A DNA stretch of 64,000 nucleotides from Nocardia aobensis NBRC 100429. GTDB taxonomy: Bacteria; Actinomycetota; Actinomycetes; Mycobacteriales; Mycobacteriaceae. How positions within the stretch are numbered: the first letter of the stretch is position 1; every line of letters starts with the position of its first letter. A program made the position numbers and the translations under genes. The stretch is taken from assembly GCF_000308375.1 (NCBI RefSeq), contig NZ_BAFQ01000053.1, forward strand, positions 32,799 through 96,798, read 5' to 3'. Shown here piece by piece: positions 1 to 8,580 of this stretch. The notes beneath the pieces are model-generated. The model saw only the letters and a program-made list of their open reading frames with translations, ran no database searches and had not been told where the DNA came from.

Positions 1-41
1 TCGACTCGGGTTTCGGCCTGCTCGCTCATCTCGCTGAGCAT
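1..41 (-). CDS. 5' end of a divergent gene (partial)
   Basis: Two in-frame ATG codons on the minus strand (positions 41 and 29) open a reading frame that continues off the left edge; the only visible residues are MLSEMSEQAETRV. Its position, divergent from the desaturase operon, would suit a local regulator, but this is inference from layout only. Too short to identify. Confidence 0.25.
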   Translation of the reverse strand, partial: MLSEMSEQAETRV

Positions 42-199
42 ACATCCGTTCACGATTGGTCCATTCGGGGAGATGTTGCATCGGTCACACCAGATGCAGG
101 TTGAACTATTGCGGTACCGCCAGGCACACTAGTTCAGTGTACAGATGTGCACCGAAAAAAGGTGCACGCGATCAAACGACGAAGGCTGGGGAGAACCGC

Positions 200-1309
200 A
201 TGGTGGGACTGCTCGATCTGGTCCAGACACTGACCTCGCCGCACCCGCTCGACCGGTATCTGGAGTTGGTGCGACCGACACTGACGCTGCGCGATATGCG
301 GGCCGAGATCGTCGGCGTGGATCGGTCGGTGCCCGGTTCGGTGACTCTCACACTCCGTCCGACCCGGCAGTGGGCCGGGCACGAGGCCGGTCAGTTCGTG
401 CAGGTCGGCGTGCTGATCGACGGAGTGAAGCACACCCGCTGCTACTCGCCGATCGATGCCGAGGCCGGACCGCGCCGCACCCTCACCCTGACCGTGAAGG
501 CGCATCCGGAGGGGCTGGTGTCGCAGTATCTGCACCGGCACGCGAAGCGGGGGATGGTCGTGGACCTCGCGCCCGCCTCCGGGGTGTTCCGGCTGCCGGA
601 GCAGCGACCGGACAAGGTGGTGCTGATCAGCGGGGGCAGCGGTATCACGCCGGTGCTGTCGATGCTGTCCACGCTCGTAGCCGAGGGGTATCGCGGCGAC
701 GTGGTGTTCCTGCACTACGCCCGCTCGCCCGAGGAGGTGCCGCATCGGGAGCTGCTCGCGGATATCGCCCGGCGCCACGACAACGTCGACGTCGTGCTGG
801 GTTATCCCGAACTGGCCCGGTCGGAGCGGCTGGACGCCGCGCCGTGGAGCTGTGCGGTCGTGCCCGGCGCGAAGTTCCTCGACTACGACGAACTGGCGCG
901 CATCGTGCCGTTCTTCGCGACGGCGCAGACCTACGTCTGTGGCCCGCCGCCGCTGATGGAGTCCGTGCGTCGCATCTACCAGGCCGAGGATCTCGACGAC
1001 CGCCTGCACAGTGAGGAATTCGTCCTCACCGCCGCGCCGGCCGACACCGCCGATGTCGAGGGCATCACCACCTTCTCGGTGAGCGGCACGCAGTCGGAGA
1101 ACACCGGTGCGAGCCTGCTCGAGCAGGCCGAGTCGGCGGGTTTGACGCCGGAGTTCGGGTGCCGGATGGGCATCTGCTTCTCCTGCACGGCGGTCAAGCG
1201 GTCCGGCTGCACCCGCAACCTGCGCAGTGGCGAACTGGACAGTGACCCGGACCAGCCGATCCAGCTGTGCGTCAGCGCCGCGGTCGGCGATGTCGACATC
1301 GAAATCTGA
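200..1309 (+). CDS. Flavin/2Fe-2S ferredoxin reductase (desaturase partner)
   Basis: This 369-residue protein is a three-domain electron-transfer reductase. An FAD-binding beta-barrel carries the RCYSP motif near residue 80, a NAD(P)-binding domain carries GGSGITPVLSML near 145, and a C-terminal plant-type 2Fe-2S domain has CRMGICFSC near 320 with a last cysteine in QLCVSA. In mycobacteria the equivalent protein (Rv3230c) passes electrons from NADPH to the stearoyl-CoA desaturase DesA3, and here the next gene is a DesA3-like desaturase 32 bases downstream, so the same partnership is inferred. The ATG at 200 follows GGGGAGAA; the longer open frame back to 56 has no family match, so 200 is preferred. 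Confidence 0.92.
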   Translation: MVGLLDLVQTLTSPHPLDRYLELVRPTLTLRDMRAEIVGVDRSVPGSVTLTLRPTRQWAGHEAGQFVQVGVLIDGVKHTRCYSPIDAEAGPRRTLTLTVKAHPEGLVSQYLHRHAKRGMVVDLAPASGVFRLPEQRPDKVVLISGGSGITPVLSMLSTLVAEGYRGDVVFLHYARSPEEVPHRELLADIARRHDNVDVVLGYPELARSERLDAAPWSCAVVPGAKFLDYDELARIVPFFATAQTYVCGPPPLMESVRRIYQAEDLDDRLHSEEFVLTAAPADTADVEGITTFSVSGTQSENTGASLLEQAESAGLTPEFGCRMGICFSCTAVKRSGCTRNLRSGELDSDPDQPIQLCVSAAVGDVDIEI

Positions 1310-1341
1310 GCCGCACCGAAATCTGAAAGGGGAGAACAGCT

Positions 1342-2496
1342 ATGACCATACTCACCGAGACCGAGAACGGGCCGCTGGTCCTGTCGCCGGAACAGGTCGC
1401 CGAGATCGGCCGGGAGCTGGACGCACTGCGCGACCGCATCACCGCCGATCTGGGGGAGCGCGATCGCGAATACATCTATTCGATTATCAAGGCGCAGCGC
1501 GGTTTCGAGGTCGCCGGGCGCGGCCTCATGTATCTGGGCTTCCTGCCGCCGTTCTGGCTGGCCGGGGTGGCGGCGCTGAGCCTGTCCAAGATTCTGGACA
1601 ATATGGAGATCGGCCACAACGTCATGCACGGCCAGTGGGACTGGATGCGTGAACCGGGCCTGAATTCCCGTGTGTTCGAATGGGATACGGTGTGCCCGGC
1701 CGATCAGTGGAAGCATTCGCACAACTACATGCACCACACCTACACCAACATCCACGGCCGTGACCGCGACATCGGCTACGGCGTGCTGCGCATCGACGAG
1801 GGTCAGCAGTGGAATCCGTACTATCTGGGCAACCCGGTGTACGCGCTGGCGCTGATGCTGTTGTTCGAATGGGGCGTGATGCTGCACGACCTCGAGGCCG
1901 ACAACATCGTCAAGGGCAAGCGGAAGTGGGCGGATGTCAAGCGCCTGGCCAAGGGGCAGATCCGCAAGGCCGGCCGGCAGGTGCTCAAGGATTACGTCGT
2001 CTTCCCGCTGCTGAGCGGCCCGCTGTTCGTCTCCACCCTGGCCGGCAACGTGACCGCCAACCTGGTGCGCAACGTCTGGGCGTACTCGATCATCTTCTGC
2101 GGACACTTCCCATCGGGCGTACAGACGTTCACCGAAGAGGAGACCGAGAACGAGACGCGCGGCGAGTGGTACGTGCGGCAGATGCTCGGCTCGGCCAACA
2201 TCAGCGGCAGCAAACTGTTCCACATCCTGTCGGGCAACCTGTCCCACCAGATCGAACACCACCTGTTCCCGGATCTGCCGGCCAACCGGTATCCGGAGAT
2301 CGCGCCCGAGGTCCGCGCGCTGTGCGAGAAGTACGGCCTGCCCTACAACACCGGCCGGTTCAGCAAGCAGGTCGGCTCGGTCTGGCTCAAGATCTGCAAG
2401 CTCGCCCTTCCCCCGGCCATCGTCGGGAAAGGCTCGCAGCCTGGTGTTATCGTGATGCGAGAGCGGCAGGTCGAGCCGAGCGAGGTGGGCGGGTAG
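1342..2496 (+). CDS. desA3: Membrane fatty acid/acyl-CoA desaturase, DesA3-like
   Basis: This 384-residue integral membrane diiron desaturase inserts a cis double bond into saturated acyl-CoA (stearoyl-CoA for the M. tuberculosis homologue). All three histidine boxes are present: GHNVMHGQ near residue 91, HSHNYMHHTY near 124, and HQIEHHLFPDLP near 301. Hydrophobic stretches lie near residues 55-80 and 165-185. AAGGGGAGAACAGCT gives a good ribosome site before the ATG. The upstream reductase supplies electrons, and a small gene starts on the base after the stop codon. The family assignment is secure; the exact substrate is inferred from the DesA3 system. Confidence 0.93.
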   Translation: MTILTETENGPLVLSPEQVAEIGRELDALRDRITADLGERDREYIYSIIKAQRGFEVAGRGLMYLGFLPPFWLAGVAALSLSKILDNMEIGHNVMHGQWDWMREPGLNSRVFEWDTVCPADQWKHSHNYMHHTYTNIHGRDRDIGYGVLRIDEGQQWNPYYLGNPVYALALMLLFEWGVMLHDLEADNIVKGKRKWADVKRLAKGQIRKAGRQVLKDYVVFPLLSGPLFVSTLAGNVTANLVRNVWAYSIIFCGHFPSGVQTFTEEETENETRGEWYVRQMLGSANISGSKLFHILSGNLSHQIEHHLFPDLPANRYPEIAPEVRALCEKYGLPYNTGRFSKQVGSVWLKICKLALPPAIVGKGSQPGVIVMRERQVEPSEVGG

Positions 2497-2817
2497 ATGA
2501 TCGGAAAATTCGAGAGCAACAAGGATCTGATCCAGGAGCTGACATCCTCCGGGGCACGACACGTCGGCAATATCGCAACGATCATTACCGGCACGGTCTC
2601 GGAAGTGACGCGCGAAATCGGTGACTGGATCACCGATGCCATCGAGATGCGGGAGGCCGCGGCTGCGGCACACCGTGATCGGGAGGCGGCGGCCGACGTG
2701 AACACCGGGCGCGACCATCCCGACGTGCTGGTCGACGAGCCCGAGCCGGAGCCGAACGTGCATGCGGCCCAGCCCTTCATCGACGCCGATGTGGAAATCG
2801 TCGATCCGAAACGCTGA
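2497..2817 (+). CDS. Small protein of the desaturase operon
   Basis: This 106-residue protein of unknown function starts on the base directly after the desaturase stop codon, so it is almost certainly translated with it. The first 50 residues could form an amphipathic helix containing the segment GNIATIITGTVSEVTREIGDWI. The second half is rich in Asp, Glu and Ala and has no membrane segment. It might be an accessory of the desaturase complex; this rests on operon position alone. Confidence 0.75.
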   Translation: MIGKFESNKDLIQELTSSGARHVGNIATIITGTVSEVTREIGDWITDAIEMREAAAAAHRDREAAADVNTGRDHPDVLVDEPEPEPNVHAAQPFIDADVEIVDPKR

Positions 2818-2823
2818 GCGGGA

Positions 2824-3366
2824 TCAGAACACCGGCAGTCGGCGCCGGTGCTCGGCGATATCGGTGATCAGGTCCTTGTAGCCGTCGGCCAGTTCGGCGA
2901 GGCGCACCCAGTGCAGGTGTGTCTCGCCGTCCGGGGTGGAGGCGGGGAGCTCGTCCGCCGGATAGTTCGAGGCGGGCAGTCCGAGCGCATGATGGGCGGC
3001 GACCCATTTCCCGGCCATCCGGTCGATGACCGCCCCGAGAGTCTCGGTGTGCAGCGAGGCGCCCTCGCGGTGCGCGACGTTGTCGGCCACCCAGACATCG
3101 ATACATTCGATCAGCCGGGTGCGGTCGCGATCGATGTGGTCGACCAATCGGCTGGCGCCGGCGACGCGGGCGGTCGAGGCCTTCGGCGCCTGCGCCTCCC
3201 GGGAGGCGTGCCGGCGCAATTCGTGGCAGCGGACCAGGTCCCGGGCCGCCTCGAGCACCGGGTGGTCGCCGGGCGGTGGTGTCGTGGACCGGAATGCGCG
3301 CAGCAGCGCAGATACCGACGGAAGTGCGCCGGTCGCGTCGTTGTCACCGGCGTAAGCGCTCGCCAT
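2824..3366 (-). CDS. DUF4254 family protein
   Basis: This 180-residue soluble protein carries the DUF4254 pattern: a central helical stretch ending in DRTRLIECIDVWV, followed by LHTETLGAVIDRM, which is the family hallmark. In other bacteria DUF4254 proteins are often near cell-envelope or glycan genes, but no reaction is established. The ATG at 3366 is preceded by GGGTGGGAGAC. The open frame continues upstream to 3609, but that extension has no DUF4254 character. It converges on the desaturase operon with a 6-base gap. Confidence 0.8.
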   Translation of the reverse strand: MASAYAGDNDATGALPSVSALLRAFRSTTPPPGDHPVLEAARDLVRCHELRRHASREAQAPKASTARVAGASRLVDHIDRDRTRLIECIDVWVADNVAHREGASLHTETLGAVIDRMAGKWVAAHHALGLPASNYPADELPASTPDGETHLHWVRLAELADGYKDLITDIAEHRRRLPVF

Positions 3367-3724
3367 CGTCTCCCACCCTCGTCTCAGCGGTCGGAATCTG
3401 GTTACGCCAGGGCCGAGGAGGTTTTCGGGGAGGGGCTCCCCTCGGCTCCGGCGTAGTCCCGCGGAAACGGACGCCGGCTGTTCGGTCGCACTGCTCACGG
3501 GTGTACGAACCGGGATATCCGCGACGATGCGATAGACGTGTCCGAATGCGGGGACATATTCAGGAAAGCGTGTCCCGACTTGGCATGCAACGGTTGACGC
3601 GCCGAACACCCAAGGTGCCGGACAATCGTTATACGCATCACGCGTGGATCACATGATCGCGAAGATCCACCATCGGCGGCGCGGCGCCTGCGCGACCGGT
3701 TGCGGATGGCTAGCCTGAGGATTT
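3367..3724. other. 358-bp divergent intergenic region
   Basis: This gap separates the minus-strand DUF4254 gene from a plus-strand small gene. It must hold both promoters. A TAGCCT element at about 3711-3716 lies just before the GTG start at 3725 and could be a -10 box for a nearly leaderless transcript. I see no RNA gene or strong hairpin in it. Confidence 0.4.
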
Positions 3725-4057
3725 GTGCCCGCCTATATCTCTTCGCCGGAGCTGACCTTCGGCTTTCTGTTCGCTCTGGAAGATCCCGAGCGAATCGCCG
3801 AGGTGGTGCGAAATCTGATGGAGCGCCGCACGGTCTCGGTTTTTCGTCTGGCGCATGTCTCCGGCGCGGCCGGTCCACCGGAACGCTATGTCGTGAACTG
3901 GGCTGCCATCCCGCAGATTTCGATCACCACCGCCGCACCCGACGCCGATGCCATGCAGGCCGAGCGGATCATGCTGGTCAACGCATTTCTGGGCGAGGGC
4001 GGTGAGATCAGCTTGTACTCGGCGGACAGCAATCGCCCAGACGACAAGCGGCAGTGA
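3725..4057 (+). CDS. Small protein of unknown function
   Basis: This 110-residue protein has mixed alpha/beta composition (PAYISSPELTFGFLF at the start, QAERIMLVNAFLGEGGEISLY near the end) and no signal peptide or membrane helix. I do not recognise the family. GTG at 3725 is the likely start, with GAGGA close upstream. It stands alone: the DUF4254 gene points away, and the next plus-strand signal is a micro-ORF 175 bases downstream. Confidence 0.55.
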   Translation: MPAYISSPELTFGFLFALEDPERIAEVVRNLMERRTVSVFRLAHVSGAAGPPERYVVNWAAIPQISITTAAPDADAMQAERIMLVNAFLGEGGEISLYSADSNRPDDKRQ

Positions 4058-4214
4058 CGTTTTCCCATCGGCAGCACACAGGTTTTCGTTACGGAGACAC
4101 TCCACACAGCGGCTCTTACGTCACTCTCAGCTACCGGCCAGCGGCGATTAAGTTCCGGGCAGCAGGGTGGGTTCTGGTCGATCGCCCGACACGGGGGTCG
4201 ACGGCCTGTGCCCC

Positions 4215-5384
4215 CTACAGAGAGGTAGAAGCATGATTCCGGTCATCATCGACACCGGTAGCGCCGCGTTGAGCGGCATCCTCGACACCGGCAGCGCCGC
4301 CCTCAGCGGTGTCCTGAACACCCTGTTCACCGGGTCGTTCGGCGGCTGATTCCGGCCCGCCCCCGGGGATCGTGCCCCGGGTCACTGCCCCGGCGCCCGC
4401 GGGCGCCGGGGCGGTGCCGTCTCCGGCGGAGTAGATGCGGCGCACCACATCCTCGATATCGGGTTCCTCGATGGACAGGTCGCGCACCTCGACCCGATTC
4501 GAGATGGCGGCGAGAAGCTGTGCGGCGGTGGTGATCTCGGGATCGAAGGCCAGCCGCTGCCGCATGCCGTCGGCCTCGGCGGCCAGCAGTGTCGCCCCCG
4601 CGAGGCCGGTGAGATCGTCACTGGGCCGGGCCAGATCCACCACCAGGACGCGGCGCGCGCCGACGGTGCGCGCCAGGCCCGGCAGCGTGCCGTCGTAGGC
4701 GAGGCGGCCGTGGTCGACCACCAGTACCCGTTCGCAGAGGCGCTCGATATCGCCCATGTCGTGGGTGGTGAGCAGCAGCGTGGTGCCGCTTTCCGCCCGT
4801 TCCCGGCGCAGGAATTCCCGTAGCCGCTGTTTGGAGAGCACGTCGAGGCCGATGGTCGGCTCATCGAGAATCAGCAGCTCCGGACGGTGCAGGAGCGCCG
4901 CGGCGATTTCGGCGCGCATTCGCTGTCCGAGGGAGAGTTGACGCACCGGGGTGTCGAGGGTGTGTCCCATTTCGAGCTGTTCGACGAGTTCGTCCGTGCG
5001 GCGGCGCGCCGCGTCCGGTTCCAGGCGATGGATGGCGGCCAGAATGGTGAACGATTCGCGCAGCGGCAGATCCCACCACAGCTGTGACCGCTGGCCGAAC
5101 ACCACGCCGATCCGCCCGGCCAGTTCGCGCCGCCGGCGCACCGGGTCGAGCCCGCAGGTGCGCACGGTGCCGGAGGTCGGCACGAGGATGCCGGTGAGCA
5201 TCTTGATCGTGGTGGATTTTCCGGCTCCGTTGGCGCCGATATAGCCGACCGCCGAACCGGTTTCGATGCGAAAGCTCATCGAGTCCACGGCGGTGAGCAC
5301 TTCGCGCATGTGCCCGCGGCGGCCCCGGCGGCTGCGCCGGAGCACGAATTGCCTGGTCAGTTCCGATACTTCGACGGTGTTCAT
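4215..5384 (-). CDS. ABC exporter ATP-binding protein (ABC-2 type)
   Basis: This is a 389-residue cytoplasmic ATPase of a drug or lipid exporter. It shows Walker A GANGAGKSTTIK, the Q-loop region VVFGQRSQLWW, signature LSLGQRMRAE, Walker B LLILDEPTIGLD and switch TTHDM. The FGQRSQLWWDLP segment is typical of exporters paired with permeases of the ABC2_membrane_6 (YbhF-like/viologen) type, which is what lies upstream. Its ATG overlaps the stop of the first permease gene by 4 bases (ATGA), after AGGGAGGGGGCGG. The last ~70 residues are low-complexity Gly/Ala/Pro and lie antisense to the 4233 micro-ORF; the conserved domain ends before them. Confidence 0.93.
   Translation of the reverse strand: MNTVEVSELTRQFVLRRSRRGRRGHMREVLTAVDSMSFRIETGSAVGYIGANGAGKSTTIKMLTGILVPTSGTVRTCGLDPVRRRRELAGRIGVVFGQRSQLWWDLPLRESFTILAAIHRLEPDAARRRTDELVEQLEMGHTLDTPVRQLSLGQRMRAEIAAALLHRPELLILDEPTIGLDVLSKQRLREFLRRERAESGTTLLLTTHDMGDIERLCERVLVVDHGRLAYDGTLPGLARTVGARRVLVVDLARPSDDLTGLAGATLLAAEADGMRQRLAFDPEITTAAQLLAAISNRVEVRDLSIEEPDIEDVVRRIYSAGDGTAPAPAGAGAVTRGTIPGGGPESAAERPGEQGVQDTAEGGAAGVEDAAQRGATGVDDDRNHASTSL
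4233..4349 (+). CDS. Possible 38-residue micro-ORF with an internal repeat
   Basis: An ATG preceded by AGAGAGGTAGAAGC opens a 38-codon frame. The peptide has two nearly identical 11-residue units, IIDTGSAALSG and ILDTGSAALSG, then VLNTLFTGSFGG. It is hydrophobic and uncharged apart from two Asp residues, like small membrane-active peptides. A GC-rich hairpin follows the stop codon by 12 bases. The frame lies entirely antisense to the 3' end of the ABC ATPase gene, so one of the two reading frames here may be misjudged. Confidence 0.45.
   Translation: MIPVIIDTGSAALSGILDTGSAALSGVLNTLFTGSFGG
4362..4381. terminator. Hairpin between the micro-ORF and the ABC operon
   Basis: CCCGGGG (4362-4368) and CCCCGGG (4375-4381) form a 7-bp perfect stem with a 6-base loop. 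It ends the micro-ORF transcript. It also lies inside the open frame of the ABC ATPase tail on the other strand. Confidence 0.5.
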
Positions 5385-6202
5385 CCGCCCCCTCCCTGAT
5401 AGTGGCGTACCCCGTTGCGCCAGAGCGTCAACGCCATTATCCAAACCCACAGCGCCGCAAGCGGTCCGAACCAGGCCAGCCCGGCGGGCAGCCACGCCGG
5501 TCCGGGAAGGCCGAGGAGAGCGATCGTGGGCAGATAGGCGACGAACGAGACCGGTATCGCGAATCCGAACAGCGCCCGCAGCGGGCCGGAGAACACCGAA
5601 CTCGGCTGCTGGGCGGCGAAGGATCCGCCGTAGGTGAAGCTGTTGGTGAGTTCCGAACCGTCCACCAGGTGGAATTGCAGGCCCGCGGCGCAGACGAACA
5701 GGCCGGCGAAAATGGCGATCCCGCTCAGTGTGCTGCTCACCGCCAGCACGATATGCGTTGGGCTCCAATCGATATCGTTGCCGATCAGGCCGGCGGTCAG
5801 GACCACCGCCGCGACGGTGGCCCGCGACAGCCGCCGCAGCGATACATCGCTGGTGATCAGCTGGAGCAGCAGGGGCTGGGGGCGCAGGTGGAAGGCGTCG
5901 AGGGTGCCCATCCGAATGTAGGTCGCGAGGGTGTCGGTGTGGCCGACGGCGATCTGGGCGAGCGCGAAACTGAGGTTGGACAGACCGAACAGCAGCAGCA
6001 TCTGGGTCGAGTTCAGGCCGCCCAGCGCCGTGACGTTGTGGTAGATCAGCCACATCTCCGCGAATTCGACCACGCCGATCAACAGGGAGGAGAACAGGTC
6101 GGTGGCGAAGGAGAGCGGATAGGCGCGCTGTGAGCGCATCCGCGAACGCAGCACGGCCACATAGGGTGTGAGCCTGCTGCCGTACGGTGCGAGCTCAGCC
6201 AC
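5381..6202 (-). CDS. ABC-2 permease, subunit 2
   Basis: This 273-residue membrane protein has about six hydrophobic helices (for example FSSLLIGVVEFAEMWLIY, HIVLAVSSTLSGIAIFAG and WLPAGLAWFGPLAALWVWIM). The cytoplasmic segment with YIRMGTLDAFHLRPQ is a hallmark of ABC-2 family transporters of the PF06182 type, which form heterodimers with a second, similar permease. GTG start with GGAGGTGCAGG just before it. It overlaps both neighbouring genes by a few bases, so the three exporter genes are co-translated. The substrate cannot be told. Confidence 0.9.
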   Translation of the reverse strand: MAELAPYGSRLTPYVAVLRSRMRSQRAYPLSFATDLFSSLLIGVVEFAEMWLIYHNVTALGGLNSTQMLLLFGLSNLSFALAQIAVGHTDTLATYIRMGTLDAFHLRPQPLLLQLITSDVSLRRLSRATVAAVVLTAGLIGNDIDWSPTHIVLAVSSTLSGIAIFAGLFVCAAGLQFHLVDGSELTNSFTYGGSFAAQQPSSVFSGPLRALFGFAIPVSFVAYLPTIALLGLPGPAWLPAGLAWFGPLAALWVWIMALTLWRNGVRHYQGGGG

Positions 6203-7001
6203 CCTGCACCTCCAGTTTGCGCCGGCCCGCCGCGATGAGCGTCCGGCCGATGCCGATCGCGATGGCGATCCACAACACCTGCATGCCGATGACCGACCAC
6301 GCCGCCGAACCCGTCGCCCGGCCGGACAGCACGTCGACCGGCCCCTGCAGCAGCCAGGGAAACGGGGTCAGCCGCGCGGCGGTGGCCAGCGGTGCCGGAA
6401 ACAGATGGATGGGTACGTAGAGGCCGGCGAAGAACGTGGACAGGATCTGATAGAGCATCCGGATTCCGCGCGTCTCGATCAGCCAGAAACCCAGCAGGCT
6501 CACCGAGAACAACAGCAACAGCGAAAGCGTCACGGCCGCAACGACACTGACGGCGCCAAGCAGATACGGCGCGAAGGTGCCGGGCAACACCAGCTGCGCC
6601 GTGATCAGACCGGTGGCGACCGACGGCAGGCCGCGCAGCGCCAGCGTGCACGACGATCCGCCGAGATCGGTTGCCAGATAGAAGAATTGGATATCGATGG
6701 GGCGTTGCAGATCGACCGCCACATCGCCGGTGCGCACCCGCTCGGCGATATCGTGCGGTGGCCCCATCACTCGCAGGGCGCCCAGCATGGCCTGCGACAA
6801 CCACACGTAGGCGCCGATCGACGCACCGGTGTAGCCGCCGAAGCCCGGCGTGGAGCGCGCCGCCGCGATCATCACCGCGGCCCGGATGAGGCCGAAGACG
6901 ACATTGGCGGCCAAGCCCGCGAAGACGGCCGACCGGTAATTCCATTGACGCCTGAATCCGGCGCCGAACAGATGTGAATAAACCCCCGAGAGTGCGCGCA
7001 C
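6195..7001 (-). CDS. ABC-2 permease, subunit 1
   Basis: This 268-residue membrane protein is the first gene of the exporter operon. It has about six membrane helices and the paired motif ERVRTGDVAVDLQRP, equivalent to the RMGTLDAFHLRP motif of its partner. The GTG at 7001 has no clear ribosome site, but TATTCT lies 9 bases before it on this strand, so the message may be leaderless, a common state in actinobacteria. It is divergent from the ectB-like gene across 208 bases. Confidence 0.88.
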   Translation of the reverse strand: MRALSGVYSHLFGAGFRRQWNYRSAVFAGLAANVVFGLIRAAVMIAAARSTPGFGGYTGASIGAYVWLSQAMLGALRVMGPPHDIAERVRTGDVAVDLQRPIDIQFFYLATDLGGSSCTLALRGLPSVATGLITAQLVLPGTFAPYLLGAVSVVAAVTLSLLLLFSVSLLGFWLIETRGIRMLYQILSTFFAGLYVPIHLFPAPLATAARLTPFPWLLQGPVDVLSGRATGSAAWSVIGMQVLWIAIAIGIGRTLIAAGRRKLEVQGG

Positions 7002-7209
7002 AAGTTGTCCAGAATACGACGTGGTCCCCCGCTCGGCGAGCGAATTTCGAAGAACCGGAGCAGGGCAGTCCGAGCGGTCGGTATGGTCGTCGCACCCGAT
7101 GGCCGGATCGCTTTGCGCAAAACCTTGCCGCGACCTCCATCACAGTGTTAGAAACAGTCATGTTTCACACTGGGGTCGCAGCGGTGGCTCCCGCCCCTGA
7201 GGACCGCCT

Positions 7210-8463
7210 ATGACCACCGTTTTCGAAACGCTGGAATCGGATGTGCGCGGATACTGCCGGGTCTGGCCGACGGTCTTCGACACCGCCCGCGGCGCCTGGC
7301 TCCGCGACGAGCAGGGCCGCGACTATCTCGATTTCTTCGCCGGAGCCGGCACGCTCAACTACGGGCACAACAACCCGATCCTGAAGGCGGCCCTGCTGGA
7401 CTATCTGTCCCGCGACGGGCTCACCCACGGCCTGGACATGTCGACGGTCGCCAAGCGTGACCTGCTCGAGGCGCTGCGCGACCTGATCCTCGTGCCGCGC
7501 GGATTCGACTACAAGATCCAATTCCCGGGCCCGACCGGGGCGAACGCGGTGGAGGCGGCGCTGAAGCTGGCCCGCAAGATCACCGGGCGCAGCACGGTGG
7601 TGAACTTCACCAACGCCTTTCACGGCATGACGCTGGGTGCGCTGGCCGTGACCGGTAACGCCGCCAAACGGGCGGGGGCCGGCGTGCCGCTGCCACACGT
7701 CCATCCGATGCCCTATGACGGCTACCTGGGCGGTGCGGACGAGCTGGCGTGGATCGAGCGGATGCTCGACGACACCTCCTCCGGGGTGGACAAGCCGGCG
7801 GCCGTGATCGTGGAAACGGTGCAGGGCGAGGGCGGGGTGAACATCGCCCGCGCCGAGTGGTTGCGCCGGCTCGCGGAAATGGTCGCGGCGCGCGGAATTC
7901 TGCTGATCGTCGACGATGTGCAGATGGGTTGCGGGCGGACCGGGCCGTTCTTCTCCTTCGAGACGGCGGGTATCACCCCGGATATCGTCACGCTCTCGAA
8001 GTCCATCGGCGGCTACGGCCTGCCGATGGCGCTGGTGTTGATGAAACGCGAACTGGACCAGTGGGCGCCGGGTGAGCACAACGGCACCTTCCGCGGCAAC
8101 AACCCGGCCTTCGTCACCGCGCGGGTGGCGCTGGAGGAGTACTGGCGCGACGACCGGCTCGAGCTCGCCACACTGGCCCGCGGCGAGCGGGTACGTGCGG
8201 CGCTGGCGCGGGTGGCGGATGCGGTGGGCGGATTGTCCACGCGCGGCCGGGGTTTGGTGCACGGCCTGGTCTTCGACGACGCCTCGGAGGCGGGCAAGGT
8301 GAGCCGGGTCGCCTTCGAGGAGGGGCTGCTCGTGGAGACCTCGGGCGCCTGTGACGAGGTTGTGAAACTGCTTCCGCCACTCACGATTTCGGATTCCGAG
8401 TTGGATCACGGACTCGAAATACTGGCGCGCGCTGTCGATATCGTCTGCGGCAGGCGCGGCTAG
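7210..8463 (+). CDS. ectB: Diaminobutyrate-2-oxoglutarate aminotransferase (EctB type), stand-alone
   Basis: This 417-residue PLP enzyme makes L-2,4-diaminobutyrate from aspartate semialdehyde and glutamate. The class-III fold shows FPGPTGANAVEAALKLAR near residue 105 and VDDVQMGCGRTGPFFSFE near 235, with the PLP lysine in LSKSIGGYGLPMA near 262. These are typical of EctB of ectoine synthesis. EctA and EctC should flank it in an ectoine operon, but the neighbours are an exporter (divergent) and a prenyltransferase (convergent). It may feed diaminobutyrate to a siderophore or peptide pathway, or ectoine genes may lie elsewhere. Hairpins downstream fit a single-gene transcript. Confidence 0.9.
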   Translation: MTTVFETLESDVRGYCRVWPTVFDTARGAWLRDEQGRDYLDFFAGAGTLNYGHNNPILKAALLDYLSRDGLTHGLDMSTVAKRDLLEALRDLILVPRGFDYKIQFPGPTGANAVEAALKLARKITGRSTVVNFTNAFHGMTLGALAVTGNAAKRAGAGVPLPHVHPMPYDGYLGGADELAWIERMLDDTSSGVDKPAAVIVETVQGEGGVNIARAEWLRRLAEMVAARGILLIVDDVQMGCGRTGPFFSFETAGITPDIVTLSKSIGGYGLPMALVLMKRELDQWAPGEHNGTFRGNNPAFVTARVALEEYWRDDRLELATLARGERVRAALARVADAVGGLSTRGRGLVHGLVFDDASEAGKVSRVAFEEGLLVETSGACDEVVKLLPPLTISDSELDHGLEILARAVDIVCGRRG

Positions 8464-8507
8464 GGGGATCGGACCGTCGGCTGCCGACCCACACCCGGCA
8501 GCCGGCC

Positions 8508-8556
8508 GCGGGACCGGGTTTCCGCTGCGGGGCCCGGTCCCGCACCTTCGGGTGCG
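8508..8556. terminator. Tandem hairpins between convergent genes
   Basis: An 11-bp stem, GCGGGACCGGG (8508-8518) with CCCGGTCCCGC (8533-8543), is followed by CGCACC-TTCG-GGTGCG (8541-8556) with a stable TTCG loop. The two share three bases, so they are alternatives. They sit between the convergent ectB-like and prenyltransferase genes and probably terminate both. Confidence 0.7.
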
Positions 8557-8580
8557 CCTCGGACGGTATGACACGGACGG

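Noticed and set aside
976..2763. A 595-codon minus-strand frame opposite the desaturase operon
   Set aside because: The plus strand carries a complete desaturase with all histidine boxes; the minus frame is a high-GC shadow.
7165..8574. A 469-codon minus-strand frame opposite the ectB-like gene
   Set aside because: It is the antisense shadow of a well-supported gene: Arg/Ala/His-rich, without any family motif. The same holds for the long frames opposite the ferredoxin oxidoreductase, coupling ATPase and amidohydrolase genes.
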